A stretch of 24,968 bases of DNA from DATJBC01 sp035515515 (GCA_035515515.1 DATJBC010000150.1:1-24968); one strand, 5' to 3'. Counted from the first letter of the stretch, positions 13,389 through 21,809 are shown. The notes: generated by a model not told the origin, from the letters alone. Translations and numbers: made by a program.

Positions 13389-14315
13389 ATGACCCCCACC
13401 GGGCCGCGCCGGGGGGAGCTCCGGCTGGCCACGCGGGGGTCGCCCCTCGCCCTCCTCCAGGCCCGGCGCGTGGCCGACCGGCTGGCCGCCGCCGGTGGGC
13501 CCGCCTGCGAGCTGGTGGTGGTGCGCACCACGGGGGACGCCCTGGCGGAGGTGCCCATCGGCCAGCTCGCCGGGCAGGGGGTGTTCGTCAAGGAGGTCCA
13601 GTGGGCCGTGCTCGACGGCCGGGCCCACGCCGCGGTGCACTCGGCCAAGGACCTGCCGTCGGCCACCCCCGACGGGCTCGTCCTGGCGTGCGTGCCGGAG
13701 CGGGCCGACCCCCGCGACGCGCTGGTGGGGGCGCGCCTCGAGGACCTGGCGCCGGGCGCCACGGTGGCCACCGGCTCGGCCCGCCGGCGCGCCCAGCTGG
13801 CCTGGCTCCGCCCCGACCTCACCTTCTGCGACCTGCGGGGGAACATGGCCACCCGCGTGGAACGGGCCCGGCGGGCGGGGGCGGGCGTCCTGGCCCTGGC
13901 CGCCCTGGACCGGTTGGGCCTGACCGGGCACGTGGCCGAGGCCCTCGACGCCCGCACCCTGCTCCCCCAGGTCGGCCAGGGCGCCCTGGCGGTCGAGTGC
14001 CGCGCCGCCGACGACGCCACGGCGGCGCTGCTGGCGGGCATCGACGACGCCGCCGCCCACGACGCCCTGCGGGCCGAGCGGGCCTTCCTGGCCGAGCTGG
14101 GCGGCGGCTGCACCCTCCCCGTGGGGGCGCTGGCCACGGCCGGCGCCGGGGGGGCGCTGGTGCTCGACGGCGTGATGGCCAGCCGCGACGGGCACGTGCT
14201 CGTGCGCCACGCCCGCGCCGGGCCGGCCGGGGACCCGGCCGGCCTGGGGCGCCGCCTGGCCCGGGAGCTGCTCGACGAGCGCGGGGGCCGTTCCCTCGAG
14301 GACTGGGCCTCGTGA
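13389..14315 (+). CDS. hemC: Hydroxymethylbilane synthase (porphobilinogen deaminase)
   Basis: HemC joins four porphobilinogen units into hydroxymethylbilane using a covalently bound dipyrromethane cofactor. The 308-residue protein shows LRLATRGSPLALLQA-type start sequence (GELRLATRGSPLALLQARRV) and GQLAGQGVFVKEVQWAVLDG. The catalytic aspartate lies in AAVHSAKDLPS, and TGSARRRAQL, DLRGNMATRVE and LPQVGQGALAVECR follow. The cofactor-attachment Cys241 is in LGGGCTLPVGA. All expected domains and key residues are present. It starts 7 bases after hemA, and its TGA overlaps the GTG of the cobA-hemD gene (GTGA), so three consecutive genes form a tight operon. Confidence 0.96.
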   Translation: MTPTGPRRGELRLATRGSPLALLQARRVADRLAAAGGPACELVVVRTTGDALAEVPIGQLAGQGVFVKEVQWAVLDGRAHAAVHSAKDLPSATPDGLVLACVPERADPRDALVGARLEDLAPGATVATGSARRRAQLAWLRPDLTFCDLRGNMATRVERARRAGAGVLALAALDRLGLTGHVAEALDARTLLPQVGQGALAVECRAADDATAALLAGIDDAAAHDALRAERAFLAELGGGCTLPVGALATAGAGGALVLDGVMASRDGHVLVRHARAGPAGDPAGLGRRLARELLDERGGRSLEDWAS

Positions 14316-15826
14316 CCGTCTACCTGGTGGGCGCCGGTCCCGGCGACCCGGGGCTCATCACCCGGCGGGGCGCCGAGCTGCTCGAGCGGGCCGACGTCGT
14401 GGTCTTCGACCGCCTCGTGGACCGCCGGCTCCTCGACCTGGCGCCGCCCGGGGCCCTGCGGGTGGACGTGGGCACGCGGGCGGGGGAGGCGAGCCCGCAC
14501 CGCCAGGCCGACATCAACCGCCTGCTCGTCGAGCACGGGCGGGGGGCGGCCACGGTGGTGCGCCTCAAGGGGGGCGATCCCTTCGTGTTCGGGCGGGGTG
14601 GGGAGGAGGCGCAGGCCCTCGTGGCGGCGGGGGTGGCCTTCGAGGTGGTCCCCGGCGTGACGTCGGCCTTCGCCGCGCCCGCCGCCGCCGGCGTGCCCGT
14701 CACCCAGCGCGGCGTGGCCTCGGCGGTGACCGTGGTGAGCGGCCACGGCGGCGCCCCGGGGGAGCCGGGGGCCGTCGACTGGGAGTCGCTGGCCCGGGCG
14801 GGGGGGACGCTGGTGGTGCTCATGGGCACGGCCGGGCGGGCCGAGATCGCCCGCCGCCTGGTCGCCGGGGGCCGCCCGCCCGACACGCCCGTGGTGGTGG
14901 TCCACGGGGCCACCACCGCCTCCCAGGCGCGGGTGCGCACCACGCTGGCGGGCCTGGCGGGCGTGGAGCTGGGCCCCCCCTGCGTCATCGTGGTCGGCCC
15001 CGTGGCCGCCCTGGAGCTCGTGTCCCCCGGCGACGGGGCCCTGCGGGGGCTGACGGTGGTGGTGACCCGTCCCGCCGAGCGCTCGGGCGCGCTGGTGGAC
15101 GCCTTGGCCGAGGCGGGGGCCCGCGTGGTGGAGCTGCCCGTCATCGCCGTCGTCGACCCCCCCGACGGCGGGGCGGCGCTGGCCGCCGCGGCGGCCGGGG
15201 CGGCGCGCTTCGACTGGGTGGTGTTCACCTCGGCCCAGGCGGTGGCGCGCTTCGTGGCCCACCTGCGCGACGGGCGCGACCTCGGGTCGGCCCGGCTGGC
15301 GGCGGTGGGGGCGGCCACGGCCCGGGCGCTGGCGGACTGCCTGCTCGTGGCGGACCTCGTCCCCGACCAGGCCAGCGCCCAGGGCCTCGTGGACGCCATG
15401 CCGGGCGCCCCGTCCCCCGGGGCCAGCGTGCTGTTCCCCCGGGCGCGAGCGGCGCGCGACGTGGTCGGCCCCGGGCTGCGTGCCAAGGGGTGGGACGTCA
15501 CCGAGGTCGACGCCTACATGACGGTGGCGGCCGACCCGGCCGGCGGCGCCGGGGGCTCGGACGAGGTCCTCGACGCCGCCGCCGCCGCCGACGTGGTGGT
15601 GTTCACGTCCCCCTCCACCGTGGAGCACTACACGGCCCTGGCGGCGGGGCGGCCCGTGCCCCCCACGGTGGTGTGCATCGGCCCGGTGACCGCCGAGGCG
15701 GCGGCGCGCGCCGGCTACGCCGTCGACGTGGTGGCCCCCGAGCCCAGCGCCCCCGCGCTGGTGGCCGGCCTGGCCGCCCACGTCGGCGCCCGGCGCGCGG
15801 CGGACGCCGGAGCCGGCCCGGCGTGA
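14312..15826 (+). CDS. hemD: Fused uroporphyrinogen-III C-methyltransferase / uroporphyrinogen-III synthase
   Basis: This is a bifunctional protein of 504 residues. Residues 1 to about 240 are a SUMT/CobA methyltransferase: VYLVGAGPGDPGLITRRG, VVFDRLVD, VVRLKGGDPFVFGRGGEEA, VPGVTSAFAAPAAAGVPVTQ and LVVLMGT. It adds two SAM-derived methyls to uroporphyrinogen III, giving precorrin-2 for siroheme or cobalamin. Residues from about 244 are HemD (LRGLTVVVTRPAERSGALVD, FDWVVFTSAQAV, VVVFTSPSTVEHY), which cyclises hydroxymethylbilane to uroporphyrinogen III. The fusion is common in actinobacteria. The enzyme thus makes and consumes uroporphyrinogen III at a pathway branch. GTG 14312 overlaps the hemC stop by 4 bases; upstream in-frame sequence is antisense or hemC-internal. 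Confidence 0.94.
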   Translation: MTVYLVGAGPGDPGLITRRGAELLERADVVVFDRLVDRRLLDLAPPGALRVDVGTRAGEASPHRQADINRLLVEHGRGAATVVRLKGGDPFVFGRGGEEAQALVAAGVAFEVVPGVTSAFAAPAAAGVPVTQRGVASAVTVVSGHGGAPGEPGAVDWESLARAGGTLVVLMGTAGRAEIARRLVAGGRPPDTPVVVVHGATTASQARVRTTLAGLAGVELGPPCVIVVGPVAALELVSPGDGALRGLTVVVTRPAERSGALVDALAEAGARVVELPVIAVVDPPDGGAALAAAAAGAARFDWVVFTSAQAVARFVAHLRDGRDLGSARLAAVGAATARALADCLLVADLVPDQASAQGLVDAMPGAPSPGASVLFPRARAARDVVGPGLRAKGWDVTEVDAYMTVAADPAGGAGGSDEVLDAAAAADVVVFTSPSTVEHYTALAAGRPVPPTVVCIGPVTAEAAARAGYAVDVVAPEPSAPALVAGLAAHVGARRAADAGAGPA

Positions 15827-15867
15827 TCGGCACGGGCGTGGCGGGCGTCGGGCGGCGCCCGTCCACG

Positions 15868-15873
15868 TAGGCT
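15868..15873 (+). promoter_or_regulatory. -10-like hexamer TAGGCT for hemB
   Basis: TAGGCT ends 8 bases before the hemB GTG at 15882, the same arrangement as at mshA. It suggests hemB-hemL can be transcribed separately as a leaderless message. A small CGGGC/GCCCG hairpin (15849-15861) precedes it after the hemD stop. Confidence 0.5.
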
Positions 15874-15881
15874 GGCGCGTC

Positions 15882-16898
15882 GTGGATCTCGCGCCCACCG
15901 GGCCCGGGGGCGGCGCCCGCTTCCCGGCCCGACGCATGCGCCGCCTGCGGCGCACGGCCGCCCTGCGGCGGATGGTGGCCGAGACCGCCCTGTCGGTGGA
16001 CGACCTCGTCGCCCCGCTCTTCGTGCGCGAGGGCGCCGACGAGCCCGTGCCCATCGCGTCGATGCCCGGGCACGTGCAGCACTCGCGGGCGTCGCTCGTG
16101 GCCGAGGCCAAGCGCCTGGCGTCGCTCGGCGTCCCCGGCGTCGTGCTCTTCGGGCTGCCCGCCCGCAAGGACGCGGAGGGGTCGGCCGCCTGGGACCCCG
16201 ACGGGGTGGTGCAGGTGGCGCTGGCCGAGGTGCGCGCCGCCCTGGGCGACCAGCTCGTGCTCGTGGCGGACCTGTGCCTCGACGAGTACACCGACCACGG
16301 CCACTGCGGCGTGCTCGGTCCCGACGGCGGCGTCGACAACGACGCCACGGTGGCGCTCTACCAGCGGGTGGCGCTGGCCCAGGCGGCGGCCGGGGCCGAC
16401 GTGGTGGCGCCCAGCGGGATGATGGACGGCCAGGTGGCGGCCATCCGCGCCGCCCTCGACGGCGCGGGGCGCCACGACGTCGCCATCCTGGCCTACGCGG
16501 CCAAGTTCGCCTCGGGCCTCTACGGGCCCTTCCGCGAGGCGGTGGACGTCACCATCGCCGGCGGCGGCGACCGACGCGGCTACCAGCAGGACCCGCGCAA
16601 CGGGCGCGAGGCGTTGGCCGAGGTGGCCCTGGACGTGGCCGAGGGCGCCGACATCGTGATGGTCAAGCCGGCCCTCGCCTACCTCGACGTGATCGCGGCC
16701 GTGGCCGCCTCCGTGGACGTGCCGGTGGCCGCGTACCACGTGAGCGGCGAGTACGCCATGGTGAAGGCCGCCGCCGAGCGGGGCTGGATCGACGGCGACG
16801 CCGTGGCCCTCGAGCACCTCGTGTCGGTCAAGCGGGCGGGGGCGAGCATGATCCTCACCTACTTCGCCGCCGAGCTCGCCGAGGGCCTGCGGGCCTGA
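15882..16898 (+). CDS. hemB: Delta-aminolevulinic acid dehydratase (porphobilinogen synthase)
   Basis: HemB condenses two 5-aminolevulinate molecules into porphobilinogen. The 338-residue protein shows RRMVAETALSVDDLVAPLFV, VVLFGLP, the metal-site loop ADLCLDEYTDHGHCGVL and APSGMMDGQVAAIR. The two active-site lysines are in AYAAKFASGLYGP (Lys208) and VMVKPALAYLD (Lys262, Schiff base). The metal loop has Cys-x-Asp and a later Cys, so the middle Cys of the classical zinc triad is Asp; other actinobacterial HemB proteins are similar as I recall. Length is normal. GTG 15882 was chosen because MDLAP follows a TAGGCT hexamer at leaderless spacing. hemL follows after 26 bases. Confidence 0.95.
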   Translation: MDLAPTGPGGGARFPARRMRRLRRTAALRRMVAETALSVDDLVAPLFVREGADEPVPIASMPGHVQHSRASLVAEAKRLASLGVPGVVLFGLPARKDAEGSAAWDPDGVVQVALAEVRAALGDQLVLVADLCLDEYTDHGHCGVLGPDGGVDNDATVALYQRVALAQAAAGADVVAPSGMMDGQVAAIRAALDGAGRHDVAILAYAAKFASGLYGPFREAVDVTIAGGGDRRGYQQDPRNGREALAEVALDVAEGADIVMVKPALAYLDVIAAVAASVDVPVAAYHVSGEYAMVKAAAERGWIDGDAVALEHLVSVKRAGASMILTYFAAELAEGLRA

Positions 16899-16924
16899 GG
16901 CGCGGGCCCGGTACCGGGAGCGGC

Positions 16925-18223
16925 GTGGGCGACGCCGGCGCCACCGACACCAACGCCGCGTGGTTCGCGCGGGCCCGGCGCGTCATCCCCGGGGGCGTCG
17001 ACTCGCCCGTGCGCTCCTTCGCCTCGGTGGGCGGCACCCCCTACACGGTCGTGCGCGGCGAGGGCCCCTACGTCTTCGACGTCGAGGGTCGGCGCTACCT
17101 CGACCTCGTGCAGTCCTACGGGGCGGTCCTCCTGGGCCACGCCCACCCCGTGGTGACCGAGGCGGTGACGAGCGCCGTCACCCGGGGCACGACCTACGGT
17201 GCCCCCACCGAGGGGGAGGTGCTCCTGGCCGAGGCCGTCTGCCGGCGCGTGCCGGGGTGCGAGCAGGTGCGGCTGGTGTCGTCGGGCACCGAGGCCGCCA
17301 TGAGCGCGCTGCGCGTGGCGCGGGGCTTCACCGGGCGCGACCGGGTCGTGAAGTTCGACGGCTGCTACCACGGCCACGCCGACACGCTGCTGGCCGGCGG
17401 GGGCAGCGGCGTGGCCACCCTGGGGCTGCCCGGGTCGGCCGGCGTGCCGCGCGCGGCGGTGGCCGACACCGTCGTCGTCCCCTACAACGTCGTCCCCGAG
17501 CTCGACGGGGACGTGGCGTGCGTGATCGTGGAGCCGGTGGCCGCCAACATGGGCGTCGTGGCGCCCGCACCGGGCTTCCTCGCCGGCCTGCGCGCGGCGT
17601 GCGACGCGGCGGGCGCGCTGCTCATCTTCGACGAGGTGATCACCGGCTTCCGCCTGGGGCCGGGGGGCGCCTCGGCGCACTACGGGGTGACGCCGGACCT
17701 GTGGTGCTTCGGCAAGGTGATGGGCGGCGGGTTCCCCATGGGCGCCTTCGGGGGCCGCGCCGAGGTGCTGTCGGTGCTCGCCCCCGACGGACCCGTGTAC
17801 CAGGCGGGCACGCTGTCGGGCAACCCGGTGGCCACGGCGGCGGGACGCGCCGTCCTCGAGAGCGTCACCGCCGCGGACTACGAGTCGCTGTGTCGGCGCG
17901 CCGCGCGCCTGGGGGCGGGACTGGCCGCCGCGCTGGGGGACGCGGGCCTGCCCGCCCAGGTCCCGGTGGTGGGCCCCCTCGTGGGCCTGTTCCTCGGCCC
18001 CGACGTCGTCACCGACTACGCCCAGGCGCGCGCCGCGGTCGGCGGGGGCCTGTACGCCCCGTTCTTCGCGGCGATGCTCGAGGCCGGGGTGGCGCTGGCG
18101 CCCGGCCCCTACGAGGCCCTGTTCCCGGGCATGGCGCACGGCGACGAGCACGTCGACGCCGTCGTCGACGCCGCCGCGGGGGCGGCGCGCCGCGTGGCCG
18201 CCGGCACCGCCGCGGCACGCTGA
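16925..18223 (+). CDS. hemL: Glutamate-1-semialdehyde 2,1-aminomutase
   Basis: HemL converts glutamate-1-semialdehyde, the HemA product, to 5-aminolevulinate using PLP/PMP. The 432-residue protein is a class III aminotransferase fold: ARRVIPGGVDSPVRSF, GPYVFDVEGRRYLDLVQSYG, LVSSGTEAAMSALRVARG, KFDGCYHGHADTLLAGGGSG, LIFDEVITGFR, then the PLP lysine in WCFGKVMGGGFPMGAFGG (Lys264) and YQAGTLSGNPVA. All marks distinguish HemL from other class III enzymes. The frame is open upstream through hemB, but GTG 16925 has GGGAG (16916-16920) four bases before it and gives the family's standard length. Together with hemA, hemB, hemC and hemD it completes the route from glutamyl-tRNA to uroporphyrinogen III. 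Confidence 0.96.
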   Translation: MGDAGATDTNAAWFARARRVIPGGVDSPVRSFASVGGTPYTVVRGEGPYVFDVEGRRYLDLVQSYGAVLLGHAHPVVTEAVTSAVTRGTTYGAPTEGEVLLAEAVCRRVPGCEQVRLVSSGTEAAMSALRVARGFTGRDRVVKFDGCYHGHADTLLAGGGSGVATLGLPGSAGVPRAAVADTVVVPYNVVPELDGDVACVIVEPVAANMGVVAPAPGFLAGLRAACDAAGALLIFDEVITGFRLGPGGASAHYGVTPDLWCFGKVMGGGFPMGAFGGRAEVLSVLAPDGPVYQAGTLSGNPVATAAGRAVLESVTAADYESLCRRAARLGAGLAAALGDAGLPAQVPVVGPLVGLFLGPDVVTDYAQARAAVGGGLYAPFFAAMLEAGVALAPGPYEALFPGMAHGDEHVDAVVDAAAGAARRVAAGTAAAR

Positions 18224-18235
18224 TCCCGGCGCGCG

Positions 18236-18252
18236 CGCCCGTCGCACGGGCG
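18236..18252 (+). terminator. Perfect hairpin after hemL
   Basis: CGCCCGT (18236-18242) and ACGGGCG (18246-18252) form a perfect 7-bp stem with a 3-base loop, 12 bases after the hemL stop. No U-tract follows. It probably marks the end of the hem operon. Confidence 0.42.
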
Positions 18253-18296
18253 ACGGCGCGTGGCCGCCGTGACCCGGAGCGCCGTGGTGGGTTCGT

Positions 18297-18302
18297 TACG
18301 AT
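18297..18302 (+). promoter_or_regulatory. -10-like hexamer TACGAT for the GT39-like gene
   Basis: TACGAT ends 7 bases before the ATG at 18310, the same hexamer as at rex. Leaderless transcription is likely. Confidence 0.45.
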
Positions 18303-18309
18303 GCCCTGA

Positions 18310-19989
18310 ATGGACGGGCTGAAGGCGCCGCCGGCCGAGCCCGGCACCGTCGGGGCACGCGCCGCCCCGCCCGCCGCGGACGCGCCCCCCGCGGCACCCC
18401 CCGGGCCCGACGCCGGCACCGCCCCGGCCGGGCGTGACCGGCGCATCCTGCGCGTCGTGGCGCACCACCGGGTGCTCGTGGGCGCCGCGGCCGTGGTGGT
18501 GGTGGCCGGCATCGTGCTGCGCTTCATCGCCACGTCCGACATGTGGCTCGACGAGGCGTTGACGTTCAACATCGCCCGCCTGCCCCTGGGCCAGATTCAC
18601 GGGGCGCTGCGCCGCGACGGCGCGCCGCCGCTGTACTACTACCTGTTGCACGTCTGGATGTGGGGCTTCGGGACCTCCGACGGGGCGGTGCGCGCCCTCT
18701 CGGGCGTGTTGAGCTGCGCCACGCTGCCCTTCGTGTGGCTGGCGGGCCGGCGCCTGGGCGGCCGCTCCATGGGGGCCTGCGCCCTGGTGCTCGTGGCCAC
18801 CTCGCCCTTCGCCATCCGCTACGCGTCGGAGAACCGCATGTACGCGCTGGTGGGCCTGCTGTGCGCGGCGGGCGTGGTGGCCCTGCAGAGCGTGCTGCGC
18901 CGGCCCACGCCGTGGAACGCGCTGGCGGTGGCGGTGGTGGCCGGGCTGCTGCTCTACAGCCACTACTGGGCCCTCTACCTCGTCGGGGTGACGCTCGTGT
19001 GGCTCCTCTTCCAGGCGCGCCGGGGGCCCGAGGGGCGCCGGCGCGGCGCCCGGGTGGGGGCGCTCGCCACGGCCCTGGGGTGCGCCACCTTCGTGCCGTG
19101 GCTGCCCACCTTCCTGTTCCAGGCCCACCACACGGGCACCCCGTGGGCCAAGCCGGCCGACTTCGCGGCGATGGTGAACGCCGTCACGTCCTTCGCGGGC
19201 GGGGCCACCAACCAGGGCCGGGCCCTCGCCCTGGTCTACTTCGCCCTCGCCGGCCTGGGGCTGTTCGGGGTGGCCCGGGGCGCCGTGCTCGTCGAGCTCG
19301 ACCTGCGCACCCGGCCCCGCGCCCGGGTCTTCGCCGTCGTGGTGGCGGGGACCCTGGCCGCCGCCGTCGTGGGCGGGTTCGCGAGCGGCAGCGCCTTCCA
19401 GGCCCGCTACGCCTGGGTGGTGTTCGTCCCGCTCGTCCTGCTGGTGGCCCTCGGGCTCGGCACCTTCGCCGACCGCCGCATCCGGGCCGGGGTGCTCGCC
19501 GCCACCGTGGCCTTCGGCCTGGCCGGGGGCATCCCCACCGTGTGGACCAGCCGCACGCAGGCGGGCCAGGTGGCCTCGGCCCTGGCCGCCCAGGGCAGGC
19601 CCGGGGACGTGGTGGCCTTCTGCCCGGACCAGCTCGGCCCCTCGGTCACCCGCCTCCTGCCCCCGGGCCGCTACCGCCAGATCACCTTCCCCCGCGGCAT
19701 CGGGCCCGCCTTCGTCGACTGGGTGGACTACGCCAGCGCCTCGGCGGCGGGCGACCCCGCCGCCTTCGCCGCCGAGCTCGAGCGCCTGAGCGCCCCCGAC
19801 CACCAGATCTGGCTGGTGTGGGCGCCCGGCTACCAGACCTTCGGGACCAAGTGCGAGAACATCGAGACCGACCTGCTGGCCGACAGCGCCCTGCGCGCCC
19901 GGCAGGTGTTCGCGCCCGGCAAGATCGCCGACGCCTGGACCGGCTACGAGAACATGGACCTGGTCCGCTACGTGCCCGTGGGCGGCTAG
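18310..19989 (+). CDS. GT39/ArnT-like polytopic membrane glycosyltransferase
   Basis: The 559-residue protein has a disordered Ala/Pro-rich N-terminus (1 to about 45), then roughly ten membrane helices starting at VLVGAAAVVVVAGIVLRF. Early motifs match the PMT/GT39 superfamily that uses polyprenyl-phosphate sugars: MWLDEALTFN with the conserved Asp-Glu (Asp81, Glu82) in the first extracytoplasmic loop, DGAPPLYYYLLHVWM, and SENRMYALVGL. The C-terminal part (about 410-559), after a helix near VLAATVAFGLAGGIP, is soluble and extracytoplasmic, with GRPGDVVAFCPDQLGPSV. Such enzymes mannosylate proteins or modify wall lipids; the donor and acceptor here are unknown. It has its own -10-like element and a hairpin at its stop, so it appears monocistronic. 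Confidence 0.8.
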   Translation: MDGLKAPPAEPGTVGARAAPPAADAPPAAPPGPDAGTAPAGRDRRILRVVAHHRVLVGAAAVVVVAGIVLRFIATSDMWLDEALTFNIARLPLGQIHGALRRDGAPPLYYYLLHVWMWGFGTSDGAVRALSGVLSCATLPFVWLAGRRLGGRSMGACALVLVATSPFAIRYASENRMYALVGLLCAAGVVALQSVLRRPTPWNALAVAVVAGLLLYSHYWALYLVGVTLVWLLFQARRGPEGRRRGARVGALATALGCATFVPWLPTFLFQAHHTGTPWAKPADFAAMVNAVTSFAGGATNQGRALALVYFALAGLGLFGVARGAVLVELDLRTRPRARVFAVVVAGTLAAAVVGGFASGSAFQARYAWVVFVPLVLLVALGLGTFADRRIRAGVLAATVAFGLAGGIPTVWTSRTQAGQVASALAAQGRPGDVVAFCPDQLGPSVTRLLPPGRYRQITFPRGIGPAFVDWVDYASASAAGDPAAFAAELERLSAPDHQIWLVWAPGYQTFGTKCENIETDLLADSALRARQVFAPGKIADAWTGYENMDLVRYVPVGG

Positions 19990-20000
19990 CCCCGCCGCCC
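19980..20000 (+). terminator. Hairpin spanning the stop of the GT39-like gene
   Basis: GGGCGGC (19980-19986) and GCCGCCC (19994-20000) form a perfect 7-bp stem whose 7-base loop contains the TAG stop (19987-19989). No U-tract follows. Confidence 0.4.
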
Positions 20001-20133
20001 CGCCGCGCCCGACCCCTCAGGTTGCGGGGGCTTCCTGCCGAGAACTTCCACCGCGGAGCGTGACTCGATCCCTCTCACTCGGGGTGCTCGGTGGGGTCGG
20101 CCTGGAGGCGTCGACGACGGGGGGAGGCAGCCA

Positions 20134-21768
20134 ATGGGAGCACTCGGCGTGGGCAGCGGGGGCCTGCGCGTCGACGACGTCTACCTGGAGGGGGACACGC
20201 CGGACGGCCCGGCCGTGGTCGGCAACCTCTCGGTGATCGTCGACGCCGCCGGGATGACGGTCCTCGGCCCCTCTCCCGGGACGCGCCACACCGTGGGCTG
20301 GGACCGGTTGTCGTCGTTGGCCCTGGGCCCCCCGGCCACCCTGGACGACGGGGAGCCCGCCACCTCGCTCGAGTTCGTGATCGACGGGCGCCCGCTGCGC
20401 CTCCTGGTCCCGTCCCACGACGGTGTCGTGCTGGGCCCCGAGCCTCCCGGCGCCCCGCCCCCCCCGGCGCCGGTGGCGGTCATCGCGCCGGAGCCGGCCG
20501 CCCCCGGCCCGGAGCCCGCCCCCGAGGTGCCGCCCCCGCCCCCCCCGCCGGTGGCGGTGGTCCCGCCTCCGGTCCTGGCCCCGATGCCCCCGCCCCCGCC
20601 GGCGCCGGTGGCCGTCATCCCGCCCGCCCCCGACGTGCGGCCGCTCGGGCGCGCCGACGGGGAGGCGGTGGTGCTCGCCTTCGAGCCCCCCGCCGGTCCC
20701 TTGGCCCCCCCGGGACGGGCGGCCGACGACCCGTACGGGGGTGACGACGCGCCCGGGCGTGACGCCTCGGCCGGCGACGCCTTCGCCGGCGACCCGTACG
20801 CCGCCTACCGCGAGGACGACGGCTACCCGGGCGACGAGGGGCCCCTCGCCCCCGGGCCCGACCCGGGCGACGACGACGGCTACGGGGGGCCGCCGCTGTC
20901 GCAGGCCCGGCCCTATCCGTCCGCGCCGCGCCGGGCGCACGCCCGGCGGGCGCCCAGCGCCCAGCGACTGCGGCGCATCGTCCTCGTCACCGTCCTCTTC
21001 GGCCTCACGCCCGTGGCCGTGGGGGCCTGGTACTTCCACGTCGTGGGGACCACGCCGCACGTGCAGGGGGCGGGCGTGTCCGACGCCGCCATGGCGGCGC
21101 GCGTCGGCATCGTGCCCGGCGACCTGCCCGGCTGGGCCTCGGCGCCGTCCAACGGCGGCAACGCCCTGGCGGCGGGCGCCATCACCGGCGGCCCCGCGGC
21201 GGCGCGCACCGCGGCCCAGGCCTCCAGCGTGCTGGCACGGTGCCTGAAGGTGCCGCTGTCGTCGGTGGACGGCGCCTTCGGCATGGGCGTCGCCACCCAG
21301 CAGCTCACCGCCGAGGTGGTGTCGCCCGTGTACGCCGACCCCGCCGGGAACGGCACGGTCAGCTCGGTGGTGGACGTGGTCCGCTCCGTCAAGGCGCAGC
21401 AGGCCGACGCGGCGGTGTTCGCCGACCCGGCGTTGTTCTCGACCTGCTACCAGCCCTACGCCCAGGCCATGCTGCCCTACGCCGACACCACCGGGACGGG
21501 GGCGCCCGGCTTCGCCACCGCCACCGTCGAGCCCGTGGTGGTCCCCGTCCCCAGCGGCATCGGCGTCGAGGTGGCCGGCTTCCAGATCGCCCGCATCGCC
21601 AACCTCAAGGGTCAGACGGTGACCCAGGTCACCACGGCCACCGCCGTGTTCGGGGGGCGGGTGCAGGCCACCTTCGGGACGGTGAGCACCTTCGTGTTCC
21701 CCCTCGACGCCCAGTACCGGCTGGTCCACAACATCGAGGCCCGGGTGATCGGGGTGGACGAGCTGTAG
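20134..21768 (+). CDS. Unrecognised single-pass membrane protein with proline-rich region
   Basis: I do not recognise this 544-residue protein. Residues 1 to about 105 look like a small beta-rich domain (VVGNLSVIVDAAGMTVLGPS, VGWDRLSSLALGPPATL, SLEFVIDGRPLRLLVP). Residues 108-162 are proline-rich with three copies of PPPPxPVAVI/V. Residues about 165-275 are acidic, rich in Asp, Gly and Tyr, and probably disordered. One membrane helix follows near 282-303 (IVLVTVLFGLTPVAVGAWYF) after a basic stretch. The C-terminal 240 residues are probably outside and contain the protein's only two cysteines (370 and 438), a likely disulfide. The layout suggests an inside-to-outside linker or sensor, but no kinase or enzyme motif is present. 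ATG 20134 has GGGGAGG about 7 bases upstream. The gene converges on the menJ-like gene. Confidence 0.8.
   Translation: MGALGVGSGGLRVDDVYLEGDTPDGPAVVGNLSVIVDAAGMTVLGPSPGTRHTVGWDRLSSLALGPPATLDDGEPATSLEFVIDGRPLRLLVPSHDGVVLGPEPPGAPPPPAPVAVIAPEPAAPGPEPAPEVPPPPPPPVAVVPPPVLAPMPPPPPAPVAVIPPAPDVRPLGRADGEAVVLAFEPPAGPLAPPGRAADDPYGGDDAPGRDASAGDAFAGDPYAAYREDDGYPGDEGPLAPGPDPGDDDGYGGPPLSQARPYPSAPRRAHARRAPSAQRLRRIVLVTVLFGLTPVAVGAWYFHVVGTTPHVQGAGVSDAAMAARVGIVPGDLPGWASAPSNGGNALAAGAITGGPAAARTAAQASSVLARCLKVPLSSVDGAFGMGVATQQLTAEVVSPVYADPAGNGTVSSVVDVVRSVKAQQADAAVFADPALFSTCYQPYAQAMLPYADTTGTGAPGFATATVEPVVVPVPSGIGVEVAGFQIARIANLKGQTVTQVTTATAVFGGRVQATFGTVSTFVFPLDAQYRLVHNIEARVIGVDEL
20455..20619 (+). repeat. Proline-rich coding repeats, three copies of PPPPxPVAVI/V
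   Basis: Imperfect in-frame 30-base units lie at 20455-20484, 20533-20562 and 20590-20619, separated by Pro/Ala/Glu-rich spacers. They encode residues 108-162 of the unrecognised membrane protein and probably form an extended cytoplasmic linker or docking segment. Confidence 0.75.
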
Positions 21769-21809
21769 CGGGCGCCGGCGCGGCGTCGCGGGGCGGGCCC
21801 TCGTGGACG

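Noticed and set aside
14312..15826. Two separate genes for CobA and HemD
   Set aside because: The frame is continuous with no stop or start signal near the domain border at about residue 244, so it is a fusion.
11945..16348. A 1467-codon open frame on the minus strand across rex and the hem genes
   Set aside because: It is antisense to five securely identified genes and its translation is low-complexity Arg/Gly/His/Pro. Long antisense frames are expected in DNA with almost no A/T at third positions.
20423..21247. Alternative plus-strand frame of 274 codons within the membrane-protein gene
   Set aside because: It is an Arg/Pro-rich out-of-frame shadow. The main frame has a good ribosome binding site and a clear membrane helix.
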